Virus record (IMG/VR): IMGVR_UViG_3300033992_001502
Span: 1-64,000 of that record
DNA length: 64,000 nt
Reading direction: 5' to 3' (one strand)
Origin: a virus
Shown here: piece after piece, positions 49,734 to 57,361 of the stretch
Numbering within the stretch: the stretch's first letter is position 1
Layout: each line of letters starts with the position of its first letter
Notes under the pieces: model-generated
Databases searched by the model: none
Told to the model about the DNA's origin: nothing
The model's input: only the letters and a program-made list of their open reading frames with translations
Translations under genes and position numbers: made by a program

Positions 49734-50114
49734 ATGAGAATAGCAGTAATTGCACACGATAATAAAAAGGCGGACATGGTGGCATTCATCATGAAGCGTC
49801 TTGATTTTTTTAAGCAGCACGAGGTTGTTGCAACTGGTACGACCGGTACTCACATTGAGCATGCAGGTCTTGAGGTCGACCGAATGAAGTCTGGACCGCA
49901 AGGCGGAGACGCTCAGATCGCAGCAGAGTTAGTCAACGGTAAAATAGATGGAGTTATCTTCTTTATTGATCCATTAACTGCACATCCGCATGAAGTTGAC
50001 GTTCAAATGTTACTTAGATTGTGTAATGTGTATAATATTCCTATTGCAACGAACTATTCGACTGCAAGCTTGTTGATACAGGCAGTTTCTTCTAAAAATA
50101 ACAACGATAAATGA
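49734..50114 (+). CDS. mgsA: Methylglyoxal synthase
   Basis: 126 residues, the usual length is about 150. IAVIAHDNKKADMVAF (3-18), TGTTGTHI, SGPQGGDAQI (about 53-62) and FFIDPLTAHPHEVDV with the catalytic aspartate and histidine. It converts dihydroxyacetone phosphate to methylglyoxal, bypassing lower glycolysis and relieving sugar-phosphate stress. Overlaps the helicase gene by 4 nt. Confidence 0.93.
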   Translation: MRIAVIAHDNKKADMVAFIMKRLDFFKQHEVVATGTTGTHIEHAGLEVDRMKSGPQGGDAQIAAELVNGKIDGVIFFIDPLTAHPHEVDVQMLLRLCNVYNIPIATNYSTASLLIQAVSSKNNNDK

Positions 50115-51847
50115 GTAAACTCACACGGGACTTTGAAGAGTTCATAAAAGGTAAACATCCGAGCATTGAGTTTAGACCTCAGCAAAAAGAAGCGATAATC
50201 GATATTATTTCAGCATACGAAGAAGACCATAATGGAATTTATCTACTTGATGCGCCGACTGGATCAGGCAAGTCAGTTATCGCAATGTTATTTGCTGATT
50301 TTCTTGCATTTAAGGGAAATCGCGGCTATATCTTAGCATCTGACCTCTCTCTTCATGAACAATACGTCAAAGATTTTAAAAAGTTGCAGGTATGGAATTG
50401 GGGTAATATAAAAGGTGTTGATAACTACCGATGCGTTGTGAACGACGAGAAATTTTCAGTCGGTGAGTGCAAGAGTAAAGGAACCTCTTATGAAAAGGCT
50501 GAATCTCTTCCGTGTTTCAAACAATGTGGCTACTTGACCTCAAGAAAAAAGGCAATCAAGTCGCCAGTCTCTCTGTTAACCTATCCATACGCCCTGATTC
50601 AACGAAATTACGTTGAGCAAAATCAGCAAGGCAACGGTAAGGGCTCCCCATTTCCACAAAGAGATTTTGTAGTATGCGATGAGGCCCATAAGCTACTTGA
50701 TATTGTACAGAGCCATTTCAGTCCAATCGTTTCGCATGAAATTGTTAAAAAGACTGAGAGCTTAATTGAAAGCACCGGCGATATTGGCCAAAAGATACCA
50801 CAAGTGGACACTGAACGATTAGCAAAAGTGATTGATATGATTTACGAACAGGAGGATCATGGCAACTTGCTTAAATTACTTAAGGAGGTTACTAGACTCT
50901 TGAGCATTGCAGTTCAGGCAACCTCTTCGCTTAGAGAAAATGCATCAATTGAATTTTTAGAGGGCAGCATTCCATCCGAATGGTTGGCTGTCTTTGGCAT
51001 GGCGGACTGGTGTAAGGACGTTCACTGTAAACTAGAAGACTATTGTAAAATCATTGAACAAGTAGGTCTTGAGAAGCTCGTAAAGAATCCTGGCGAAAAG
51101 TCAATCACATTCAACTGTATCGATGAGTACTACCTATTACAGAAACACTTCTTTACGAAATTTGGATTCAAGTTACTGATGACTGCTACAATGGGCAGTC
51201 CCAGCGATTTCATGAGAAATCACGGAATCAAGAAGGCTAAGTACTTTAAGATTGAAAGTCATTTCAATTGGGAGAAGTCACCTATCATTTTCTATCCAGG
51301 TAAAAAAATGTCAACCAGATTCCTACAAGAGAATCTACAATGGGCAATTGATTCAGTAACCAGAATAGTCAGGGAGAACTCTGAGCACTCCGGAATCATT
51401 CATTCAGGTTCTTATGAATTGAATACTAAGATCTGGACAGGTCTTCCCAAAGATGTTAAGAAACGCATTGTTCTCTATAAAGGATCTGAAGAGAAAGAGA
51501 TCGCGCTAAAGATAATGAAGAAGAAGAAGGCAATGGTACTGATGGGTCCATCTATTCTTGAAGGCTTGAACATGGTTGACGACCAGAGTAGATTCCAAAT
51601 CTTCTTAAAGGTTCCGTACCCTCATCTCGGCGACAAGTACGTTGCTGCTAAATTGGAATACAGCCAGCAATGGTACAATTGGAAGACCTCAATCGCTGTC
51701 CTGCAAGGAGTAGGCCGCTCAATACGTACACCTGAGGATTGGGCGGTGACTCATCTACTTGATGGATGTTTCGCAGACCTAATGAAATCCGCAGGTGATC
51801 AATTCCCACCTGACTTCAAAGCGAGATTGCGAATAGAGTATAAATAA
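50111..51847 (+). CDS. XPD/DinG-like superfamily 2 helicase
   Basis: 578 residues. Walker A DAPTGSGKSVIAM (about 48-60), DEAH box VVCDEAHKLLD (about 187-197), and VLQGVGRSIRTPEDW (about 530-544) as motif VI. Four cysteines between motifs I and II (C108 region, GECKSKG, LPCFKQCG) fit an iron-sulfur cluster. It would unwind DNA 5'-3' in repair or replication. Confidence 0.9.
   Translation: MSKLTRDFEEFIKGKHPSIEFRPQQKEAIIDIISAYEEDHNGIYLLDAPTGSGKSVIAMLFADFLAFKGNRGYILASDLSLHEQYVKDFKKLQVWNWGNIKGVDNYRCVVNDEKFSVGECKSKGTSYEKAESLPCFKQCGYLTSRKKAIKSPVSLLTYPYALIQRNYVEQNQQGNGKGSPFPQRDFVVCDEAHKLLDIVQSHFSPIVSHEIVKKTESLIESTGDIGQKIPQVDTERLAKVIDMIYEQEDHGNLLKLLKEVTRLLSIAVQATSSLRENASIEFLEGSIPSEWLAVFGMADWCKDVHCKLEDYCKIIEQVGLEKLVKNPGEKSITFNCIDEYYLLQKHFFTKFGFKLLMTATMGSPSDFMRNHGIKKAKYFKIESHFNWEKSPIIFYPGKKMSTRFLQENLQWAIDSVTRIVRENSEHSGIIHSGSYELNTKIWTGLPKDVKKRIVLYKGSEEKEIALKIMKKKKAMVLMGPSILEGLNMVDDQSRFQIFLKVPYPHLGDKYVAAKLEYSQQWYNWKTSIAVLQGVGRSIRTPEDWAVTHLLDGCFADLMKSAGDQFPPDFKARLRIEYK
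51839..51846 (+). promoter_or_regulatory. T4-late-like element
   Basis: TATAAATA, the exact T4 late consensus, 5 nt before tagged gene 51852. Confidence 0.52.
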
Positions 51848-51851
51848 CTCT

Positions 51852-52436
51852 ATGAAACACCTTAAACTATACGAAGAATTTGATCTTGACAGATTCCTAG
51901 ACAATCCAGAAAAGGAATTAGCTGATGACAATTCACCAGAGATCAATGTAGGAAATTACGTTGACTCATACCGAGGTAAAGGCCAAGTGCTTGATATCGA
52001 TAGCGATTTTGCAAAAGTTGAATTACATAACTCAAAAGGCAATATTGTTAAAGTTCCAGTTTTTGCTCTAACTAAAATATCTCACGAAGACCTAACTTCA
52101 GCCAAGGTCGGAGATTCTCAAGCTGAACTTGCGGAGCTAGTGAGTCAGGCCAGACAGTACAATGATTACCTTGACTCAACTGAAGATTATGATAACGAAG
52201 ATGAAGAGGATGGAGTTTACTCAGCAAGTCAGGTAAATTTCGATACCCTACTAGCATATATTCAAGATACAACGATCGATGTTATCTCTATTAAAAATAA
52301 CGATAGTGCATACGATACCTATTCAGAATATCACGAACTGATTAATTTAGTCGGCTCAATCGCTGGAGCAATTCAGAGAGCAAGACCGGACTTAATGGAT
52401 GAAGTTGATGCAGCACTAGACAATTTCCCAGGATAA
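51852..52436 (+). CDS. Acidic putative capsid-internal protein
   Basis: 194 residues starting MKHLKLYEEFDLD. Acidic middle (STEDYDNEDEEDG). A TATAAATA element overlaps the helicase stop, 5 nt before the ATG. The stop overlaps the next start. Capsid-internal assignment rests on the tag. Confidence 0.75.
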   Translation: MKHLKLYEEFDLDRFLDNPEKELADDNSPEINVGNYVDSYRGKGQVLDIDSDFAKVELHNSKGNIVKVPVFALTKISHEDLTSAKVGDSQAELAELVSQARQYNDYLDSTEDYDNEDEEDGVYSASQVNFDTLLAYIQDTTIDVISIKNNDSAYDTYSEYHELINLVGSIAGAIQRARPDLMDEVDAALDNFPG

Positions 52437-53767
52437 TGAGACTTAAACGATTTACACAATTCGTTAATGAAAATACTGATGATGCTGAAGAATTAGCAGC
52501 ATTAGGTTTTAATTCAAAGATTGACACGGATGAAATTCAAGGATTAATGGCCGAATACAACCCAGAGGAGAAGACCGACACGACATTAGGTTTCGATTTG
52601 GGATTTGATATGACAGCTGATGATTTAGGACTTGATCCAGAAAGAGCAGAGGCTGCTGAATTAGATAGCGTGTTCCTTGTTCAGTACTATGTTGATTTCG
52701 ACTTTGAGACAATGAAATCTAAAGTACAAGTGGCAGTCTTAAATTCTGGGATTGATTTTGACGGTGCAGGTAATGCGTATGAAGTTGATTTTAAACTGGA
52801 TTCAGAAAATCACGATTCTCAAGGAATCGCTGATGAGTTAACTCAGATTTTGCAGCGAATTGAATACGAAGGCATGTTTGTAGACATGGCAGTCGATATA
52901 GTAAATGACATAATCGATAGACGTCTTGGAGAAGTATCAGAAAAGAAGAAACTTAAATGGCATGATTCTGATGAGCCTAACACAAAAGGAAAATTCATAA
53001 TTGAGAACTTATCTGATGAAGAAGCTGCAGAACTAAGAGCAATGGGTTTTGGTGGAGTTGACACTGATGCAATCGCAGAACTAGTCAATGGAGCAACTGC
53101 AGAAGATCAAATCGTTATTGTTTCAGGCCAGTTCAATCAATCTATAGATGATTACGGAATAGATTCATCCGAATATCCGGATATAGAAAGAGACGTATGG
53201 ACTGATTTTGAAGTCAGAATAAACTTTATCGATGAAACTGTTAAGTCGTCAGTTAGTGTCGCACAAAAAGATATCGGACTTTACGAAGATGCTGAACTTG
53301 AAGACTATGAATGGTCTGACCTATTCCAAAATGGAGATCCAGTTTCAATGAAGTCTAATGAGATAGCTGAAGATATTGAACTCTTTATGAGTGCCGTAAC
53401 TGGTTTCGAAGACTCGCTTGGAATGTACGACAAAATTCAAGATCTTTTAAATAAGGCAATTGAGGAACAGTATCACAGATGGGATGACGAAGAAGATGAT
53501 GAAGCTGATGAAGATGAAATTTCAGAAAAGAAAAAACTTAAATGGCACGATTCTGATGCACCTGATGCAAATGGAAAATTCAGAGACCTTGGAGTTAATA
53601 AATTAGCGGATTGGTTAATCAGAACAAGAGGTGGTAACATGCAAAAGATTACTGGATCGCTAAATCAACAAATTAATTTTAACAAGCGAAAAAATCCAAG
53701 TTATGCCAAGAAAATGGAGTCGACTCGGGAAGCAGTTAAAAGAAAATTAGCAAAAAGAAAAGAATAA
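52436..53767 (+). CDS. Acidic putative capsid-internal protein with internal repeats
   Basis: 443 residues starting MRLKRFTQFVNEN. It contains two copies of SEKKKLKWHDSD (about 163 and 362) and two related segments, AEELAALGFNSKIDTDEI and AAELRAMGFGGVDTDAI. The body is very acidic (DDEEDDEADEDE), the last 60 residues basic (NKRKNPSYAKKMES), as if one end binds DNA. Possibly an internal head protein matured by protease at several sites. Confidence 0.75.
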   Translation: MRLKRFTQFVNENTDDAEELAALGFNSKIDTDEIQGLMAEYNPEEKTDTTLGFDLGFDMTADDLGLDPERAEAAELDSVFLVQYYVDFDFETMKSKVQVAVLNSGIDFDGAGNAYEVDFKLDSENHDSQGIADELTQILQRIEYEGMFVDMAVDIVNDIIDRRLGEVSEKKKLKWHDSDEPNTKGKFIIENLSDEEAAELRAMGFGGVDTDAIAELVNGATAEDQIVIVSGQFNQSIDDYGIDSSEYPDIERDVWTDFEVRINFIDETVKSSVSVAQKDIGLYEDAELEDYEWSDLFQNGDPVSMKSNEIAEDIELFMSAVTGFEDSLGMYDKIQDLLNKAIEEQYHRWDDEEDDEADEDEISEKKKLKWHDSDAPDANGKFRDLGVNKLADWLIRTRGGNMQKITGSLNQQINFNKRKNPSYAKKMESTREAVKRKLAKRKE

Positions 53768-53792
53768 ATAAAACCAATTAGAAATATTGTAG

Positions 53793-53798
53793 TATATT
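53793..53798 (+). promoter_or_regulatory. -10-like element 6 nt before leader-2 ATG
   Basis: AGTATATT, 6 nt, ATG at 53805. Would drive the leader peptide and the second tRNA array. Confidence 0.68.
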
Positions 53799-53804
53799 AT
53801 TAAC

Positions 53805-53876
53805 ATGAAAACATTATCCTTACATTCACTTTGTTTACGTTCGTTGAGATTAAGTCTCGATGTGTCTAGGCCGTGA
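53805..53876 (+). CDS. Leader peptide of the second tRNA array
   Basis: 23 codons, M-K-T-L-S-L-H-S-L-C-L-R-S-L-R-L-S-L-D-V-S-R-P. Seventeen residues are Leu (7), Ser (5), Arg (3), His (1) or Cys (1), exactly the amino acids of the eight tRNAs that follow. Codons include TTA, TTG, CTT, CTC, TCA, TCG, AGT, AGA, AGG, CGT, CAT and TGT, so each downstream tRNA has at least one codon here. TATATT ends 6 nt before the ATG (leaderless). 53864-53872 pairs with the terminator's 5' arm. I read it as an attenuator. Confidence 0.78.
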   Translation: MKTLSLHSLCLRSLRLSLDVSRP

Positions 53877-53930
53877 TGTAAGATAAGAAAACTTCTACTG
53901 AAAAGGCTTAGACTAACGTTTAAGCCTTTT
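53864..53930 (+). promoter_or_regulatory. Attenuator of the second tRNA array
   Basis: Strand 1 GTCTAGGCC (53864-53872, just before the leader stop) can pair with GGCTTAGAC (53905-53913; 9 bp, one GU). Strand 2 also forms the terminator with TAAGCCTTTT (53921-53930). Confidence 0.75.
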
Positions 53931-53933
53931 TTG
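53901..53933 (+). terminator. Terminator between leader 2 and second tRNA array
   Basis: 10 bp stem AAAAGGCTTA/TAAGCCTTTT followed by a T-run, 6 nt before tRNA-Cys. Confidence 0.85.
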
Positions 53934-53938
53934 TTTTT

Positions 53939-54008
53939 GGTCAGTTTGGTCGTGGAGGCCGTCAGGTCTGCAAAATCTGAGGAGTTGGTTCGATTCCAAC
54001 ATTGACCT
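53939..54008 (+). tRNA. tRNA-Cys(GCA)
   Basis: Acceptor GGTCAGT/ATTGACC, anticodon loop CTGCAAA. First tRNA after the second leader and terminator. No full CCA. Confidence 0.93.
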
Positions 54009-54016
54009 CAAAAACT

Positions 54017-54100
54017 GGAAGAGTAATTCAGCTGGCGCTGGACCTAGTCTTGAAAACTAGTGGTACCTTCGGGTATGGGGATCGATACCTCACTCTTCCG
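54017..54100 (+). tRNA. tRNA-Ser(TGA), second copy
   Basis: Class II: acceptor GGAAGAG/CTCTTCC, anticodon loop CTTGAAA, variable arm with CCTTCGGG. The T-loop is ATCGATA instead of TTCGATA. No CCA encoded. Confidence 0.92.
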
Positions 54101-54115
54101 CTCGTTCTTTTACAT

Positions 54116-54193
54116 GGTAGACGTAGCTCAGTTGGTTAGAGCGCCTGATTGTGGTTCAGGAGGTCGTCGGTTCGATCCCGATCGTTTACCCCA
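54116..54193 (+). tRNA. tRNA-His(GTG)
   Basis: Anticodon stem CCTGA/TCAGG with loop TTGTGGT; the extra G(-1) opposite C73 typical of His tRNA is present. CCA encoded. Confidence 0.94.
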
Positions 54194-54196
54194 ACT

Positions 54197-54272
54197 GCCT
54201 CTGTGGGTAAACTGGTAAAGCCGCTTGACTTAGGATCAAGAGATTTTGTGGGTTCGAATCCCACCAGAGGTA
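54197..54272 (+). tRNA. tRNA-Leu(TAG), second copy
   Basis: Acceptor GCCTCTG/CAGAGGT (one GU), anticodon stem CTTGA/TCAAG with loop CTTAGGA. Short variable arm for Leu. No CCA encoded. Confidence 0.92.
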
Positions 54273-54279
54273 CAAAAAT

Positions 54280-54360
54280 GCTCCCGTGGTGAAACTGGTA
54301 AACACGCTCGGCTTAAGATCGAGTGCGCAATGCTTGTGGGTTCGAGTCCCACCGGGAGTA
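54280..54360 (+). tRNA. tRNA-Leu(TAA)
   Basis: Acceptor GCTCCCG/CGGGAGT, anticodon stem CTCGG/TCGAG with loop CTTAAGA. No CCA encoded. Confidence 0.94.
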
Positions 54361-54365
54361 CTAAT

Positions 54366-54453
54366 GGAGAGTGAAGCAACAAGGTGTTGTCGCCGCCTGC
54401 TAAGCGAGCGGTTCCCGAAAGGGAATGGGGATCGAGACCTCCACTCTCCGCCA
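54366..54453 (+). tRNA. tRNA-Ser(GCT)
   Basis: Class II: acceptor GGAGAGT/ACTCTCC, anticodon loop CTGCTAA, variable arm CCCGAAAGGG. T-loop ATCGAGA. CCA encoded. Confidence 0.92.
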
Positions 54454-54454
54454 T

Positions 54455-54528
54455 AGTCCAGTAGCTCAGTGGAATAGAGCAACCGCCTTCTAAGCGGTAG
54501 GTCGCAGGTTCGAGTCCTGCCTGGATTA
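54455..54528 (+). tRNA. tRNA-Arg(TCT)
   Basis: Acceptor AGTCCAG/CTGGATT, anticodon stem CCGC/GCGG with loop CTTCTAA. No CCA encoded. Confidence 0.94.
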
Positions 54529-54540
54529 CAAATTATTTAG

Positions 54541-54546
54541 TACAAT
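54541..54546 (+). promoter_or_regulatory. -10-like element 6 nt before ATG
   Basis: AGTACAAT, 6 nt, ATG at 54553, after tRNA-Arg(TCT). Confidence 0.6.
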
Positions 54547-54552
54547 ATAGCT

Positions 54553-54783
54553 ATGGAAGAAATAACAAACGCAGAAAGAGAATTCATGTTCTATAAGATT
54601 GGAACAGCTGGATCGTTTCACACAGCCTTGATTCAGACAATTATGAAGGCTGATATTCGTAATCAGGCTAAGCTTGCACTAGGTTTTCCCGAAGATGTTC
54701 AAGTGGTTCAACGTTTTCAAAACGAAAGTGGCTACTGGGAAGGTCTGCAAGAGCGCTGGAAAGCTGCACATAACCGAAACTAA
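54553..54783 (+). CDS. Small hypothetical protein between tRNAs
   Basis: 76 residues, helical, basic C-terminus (GLQERWKAAHNRN). Lies between the Arg(TCT) and Arg(ACG) tRNA genes. TACAAT ends 6 nt before the ATG, predicting a leaderless mRNA. Function unknown. Confidence 0.65.
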   Translation: MEEITNAEREFMFYKIGTAGSFHTALIQTIMKADIRNQAKLALGFPEDVQVVQRFQNESGYWEGLQERWKAAHNRN

Positions 54784-54792
54784 TTAGTACCT

Positions 54793-54865
54793 GCCCCGGT
54801 AGTTCAATGGATCAGAACACACGGCTACGGACCGTGAGATGGGGGTTCGAATCCCTCCTGGGGTA
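54793..54865 (+). tRNA. tRNA-Arg(ACG)
   Basis: Acceptor GCCCCGG/CTGGGGT, anticodon stem CACGG/CCGTG with loop CTACGGA. Needs A34-to-inosine editing to read CGT/CGC/CGA. No CCA encoded. Confidence 0.94.
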
Positions 54866-54880
54866 CTTAACTTAATCAAC

Positions 54881-55093
54881 ATGGCAAATTTAAAAAAGGG
54901 TAATATCATAGTCTTTTCTAGAAAGGACAAACCTAATGAAACTATAATTAAGGGCTCAAGCGATCCAATTAATGGAATGGTCACTACCGACAAGCAGGAA
55001 TACTCAGTAGATTTCCTTAATCGATGGGTCCATTTTGGTTTCTGTAGAGTATTTAAACCTGCAGATCTGCCTTCAGAATACGTAGGGAAGTAG
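54881..55093 (+). CDS. Small hypothetical protein
   Basis: 70 residues from ATG 54881 (MANLKKGNIIVFSRKDKPNE); an earlier in-frame start lies in the tRNA-Arg gene. Beta-rich, possibly a small SH3-like fold. Function unknown. Confidence 0.65.
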   Translation: MANLKKGNIIVFSRKDKPNETIIKGSSDPINGMVTTDKQEYSVDFLNRWVHFGFCRVFKPADLPSEYVGK

Positions 55094-55101
55094 TCGAGTC
55101 G

Positions 55102-55109
55102 TATAAATA
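55102..55109 (+). promoter_or_regulatory. T4-late-like element
   Basis: TATAAATA upstream of tagged gene 55133. Confidence 0.52.
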
Positions 55110-55132
55110 AACTTCAAATAGAATGATTAATT

Positions 55133-56029
55133 TTGAAGTTACTTAAATTTACACAATTCATAACTGAAGCCCGAATCTCTTCTCACGGAGAGGGTCGTAT
55201 AGATCAACGAATCTATAATCTAGAGTCAATTAACTTACCTAAGCCAGCGAGACAATTTATTCGAGAAGCTGGATTTGAAATAAACGAAGTCTACTCTCAA
55301 CTCATTGATGCTATTAAATCTGAATTTAAAAAGAGCCAAGACCATATTGAGAGAACTCAATTTCCATCAGGCCATAAAGCCCTACCAGTAGTTGCACCAT
55401 TCTTAAAGATAGAGGGTACCTCTTATCCAGTAACAATGTCTGTAAAATCATTTAGTGGAGAGATTGAAAAAATTCACATCGGCGAGCGAGTTTTCGCCTA
55501 TATTTCAGATGATGTTCTTACAACAATCAAGGTGCTCCCTCACAGAATGTCTCATAAAGATATTCAAATGGATTTGGAAAATCATCTTTCTAGAAAGGGT
55601 AAAACTGGATCAGTTACCGTATATGAATTACCAGAAGAGACAGTAAATAGCGTATTTGAACTTACAGAAGACGGTCAAGTAATCCCAGAAAGAAGAGCTG
55701 CCTATACTCCAGCAGTTATTAGCGGAGAACAACAATACTCAGTCGCAGCTGGTAGAAAAATTAAGGTGTTTATTCCATTCCTAAAAGAGTTCACTGAATG
55801 CACAATTGATGGTGTCCTAAACCGTGATTCTTTTAGAGAAGACCGATTCTTGAAATTGGGAATTATTTTACCGGATGGCAGAAAGATTGCCAAAACTCTA
55901 AATCCTGGAGATACAGTCGAGCTCCCAATTGGAGAAAATGGGGACTGGGTAAAGACAAAAATCGCAGATTCACTTTACGTATACGATAAGAGAACTGCTG
56001 AACCTATTTCACTTAAAGCAATCGCTTAA
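55133..56029 (+). CDS. Putative capsid-internal protein, TTG start
   Basis: 298 residues. The TTG start gives MKLLKFTQFITEA, the closest match in the window to the T4 tag MKTYQEFIAEA, with a likely cleavage after ITE. No in-frame ATG gives the tag. A TATAAATA element is at 55102. The body is alpha/beta with no recognised motif; a segment MSHKDIQMDLENHLSRKGK looks helical. Confidence 0.75.
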   Translation: MKLLKFTQFITEARISSHGEGRIDQRIYNLESINLPKPARQFIREAGFEINEVYSQLIDAIKSEFKKSQDHIERTQFPSGHKALPVVAPFLKIEGTSYPVTMSVKSFSGEIEKIHIGERVFAYISDDVLTTIKVLPHRMSHKDIQMDLENHLSRKGKTGSVTVYELPEETVNSVFELTEDGQVIPERRAAYTPAVISGEQQYSVAAGRKIKVFIPFLKEFTECTIDGVLNRDSFREDRFLKLGIILPDGRKIAKTLNPGDTVELPIGENGDWVKTKIADSLYVYDKRTAEPISLKAIA

Positions 56030-56069
56030 TCTTCTCGAGAAACTTTCTAAATTTTCTGAGTTAAATATT

Positions 56070-57009
56070 ACTGGAACATAGAGCCTCGCTCTGTTCGTCT
56101 AGGGTTTACGAGCCCTTGAGTAATCGCGAAAGGTTACAAATAGATGAGCAAAAAATAACATAACTACTATGTACCAACAAACAATCACAACTGGTGGTTC
56201 AACTGCAGTATTTAATACTTTCAGCAGCCAACCCCAACCTACTGCCCACATAACAAAGGGCAGGGGAAGACTAAAGACCTACGGTCAGTCAGTCTATCTA
56301 AAAGACAGTTCACATTTTGAAATTGAACTGCACAATCCAAAAACAACACCAGTTCTTGCAAAAATCTGGATAAATGGGAAACTGTTATCGAATGCAGGAA
56401 TTATCGTGAAACCAGGCCAGAGAGTCTATCTTGAAAGATTTATGGATGTTGCTAAAAAATTCAAGTTTGAAACTTACGACGTTGATACGTCAACTGGAAC
56501 TGTTCGAGCAATCGCCGATAACGGCAAGGTCGAAGTACAGTTCTATGATGAATCGTCTTATCAGCTAAACGGCAATTCAGGTACGAATATTTGGCAACAG
56601 CCATTTACGTACACGACTCACCAGTGGCCAGGTCATACGCTAACTTCTAATATTGGAGGTTCAGCTAATGCATTTTACTGCGCAAGTTCGCTAGGTCCAC
56701 AAGGTTCAAACGGCCCTCAAGGTCCAGCCGGAATACCGGGGTCGATGGAAACGGGTCGAATTGAAAAGGGCGAAAGCTCTAGTCAAAACTTCGAATATGC
56801 AGACGGCCAATACAATTCATGGAGCTGTACAACCGTCAGGTGGCAGATTCTACCGGAAAGTAAAAAACCTGTTGAAATGGGAGAAATTCGCTCTTATTGC
56901 ACAGGTTGCGGTACTCGCCACAAAAAATCAAGTTGGAAATTCTGCCCTAATTGCGGAACCTCCATAACTGAGTAACATTAGTCCTGAGCGGGGCTCTAAA
57001 TGTTCCAGT
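56070..57009. repeat. 22 bp inverted repeat enclosing one gene
   Basis: Left arm 56070-56091 (ACTGGAACAT then AGAGCCTCGCTC), right arm 56986-57009 (GAGCGGGGCTCT, AA, ATGTTCCAGT). All 22 positions pair (one GU) with a 2 nt bulge. The left arm is followed by hairpins GGG-TTTACGAG-CCC and GTAATC-GCGAAA-GGTTAC. Confidence 0.8.
56169..56975 (+). CDS. Protein with collagen-like segment and C-terminal zinc ribbon
   Basis: 268 residues. A beta-rich N-terminal part (HFEIELHNPKTTPVLAKIWI), a short collagen-like stretch GPQGSNGPQGPAGIPG (about 178-193), and a zinc ribbon with CTGCGTRHKKSSWKFCPNCG at about 243-262. The gene and its 5' leader are enclosed by a 22 bp inverted repeat (56070-56091 and 56986-57009). 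Perhaps a virion decoration protein; unusual context. Confidence 0.7.
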   Translation: MYQQTITTGGSTAVFNTFSSQPQPTAHITKGRGRLKTYGQSVYLKDSSHFEIELHNPKTTPVLAKIWINGKLLSNAGIIVKPGQRVYLERFMDVAKKFKFETYDVDTSTGTVRAIADNGKVEVQFYDESSYQLNGNSGTNIWQQPFTYTTHQWPGHTLTSNIGGSANAFYCASSLGPQGSNGPQGPAGIPGSMETGRIEKGESSSQNFEYADGQYNSWSCTTVRWQILPESKKPVEMGEIRSYCTGCGTRHKKSSWKFCPNCGTSITE

Positions 57010-57016
57010 TATACAG

Positions 57017-57024
57017 ATAAATAA
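57017..57024 (+). promoter_or_regulatory. T4-late-like element
   Basis: ATAAATAA upstream of tagged gene 57044. Confidence 0.48.
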
Positions 57025-57043
57025 ACTCAAATTATTCAAACAA

Positions 57044-57340
57044 ATGCATAATAATAAAATTTTAAGTTTCGAAGAATTCGTTCAACAAGGAACAGGCGAA
57101 ATGGGTCAGGAAATGGGCCACGAAATGGACCATACTGCTGAAATGCCACAGGGCGGAGAAGATCAAGCACTATTACCAGCACCAGCTGAAGAAGTAGAAG
57201 GCGGAGAAACTGAACACAACGTTCCAAACCACATGCAAGATGATTCAGAAGAAGGAACTTCTGACAATGAACCTAATATTGAAGTTGAAACATCAGCTAA
57301 CGATATTGAAGCACACACCGACGAAAACGGCGGATTCTAA
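57044..57340 (+). CDS. Acidic small protein, possible capsid-internal
   Basis: 98 residues starting MHNNKILSFEEFVQQGTGE, a looser version of the capsid tag. Then Met/Gly/Glu/His-rich (EMGHEMDHTAEMPQGG) and very acidic to the end. ATAAATAA at 57017. Possibly a scaffold or internal peptide. Confidence 0.65.
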   Translation: MHNNKILSFEEFVQQGTGEMGQEMGHEMDHTAEMPQGGEDQALLPAPAEEVEGGETEHNVPNHMQDDSEEGTSDNEPNIEVETSANDIEAHTDENGGF

Positions 57341-57361
57341 AAAACTTTTCTTGCTAATCAA

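Noticed and set aside
54186-54482. Minus-strand ORFs over the second tRNA cluster
   Set aside because: Also antisense translations of Leu, Ser and Arg tRNA genes.
56070-57009. Classical transposon reading of the inverted repeat
   Set aside because: The enclosed protein has no transposase motif and I see no flanking target duplication; kept only as one option.
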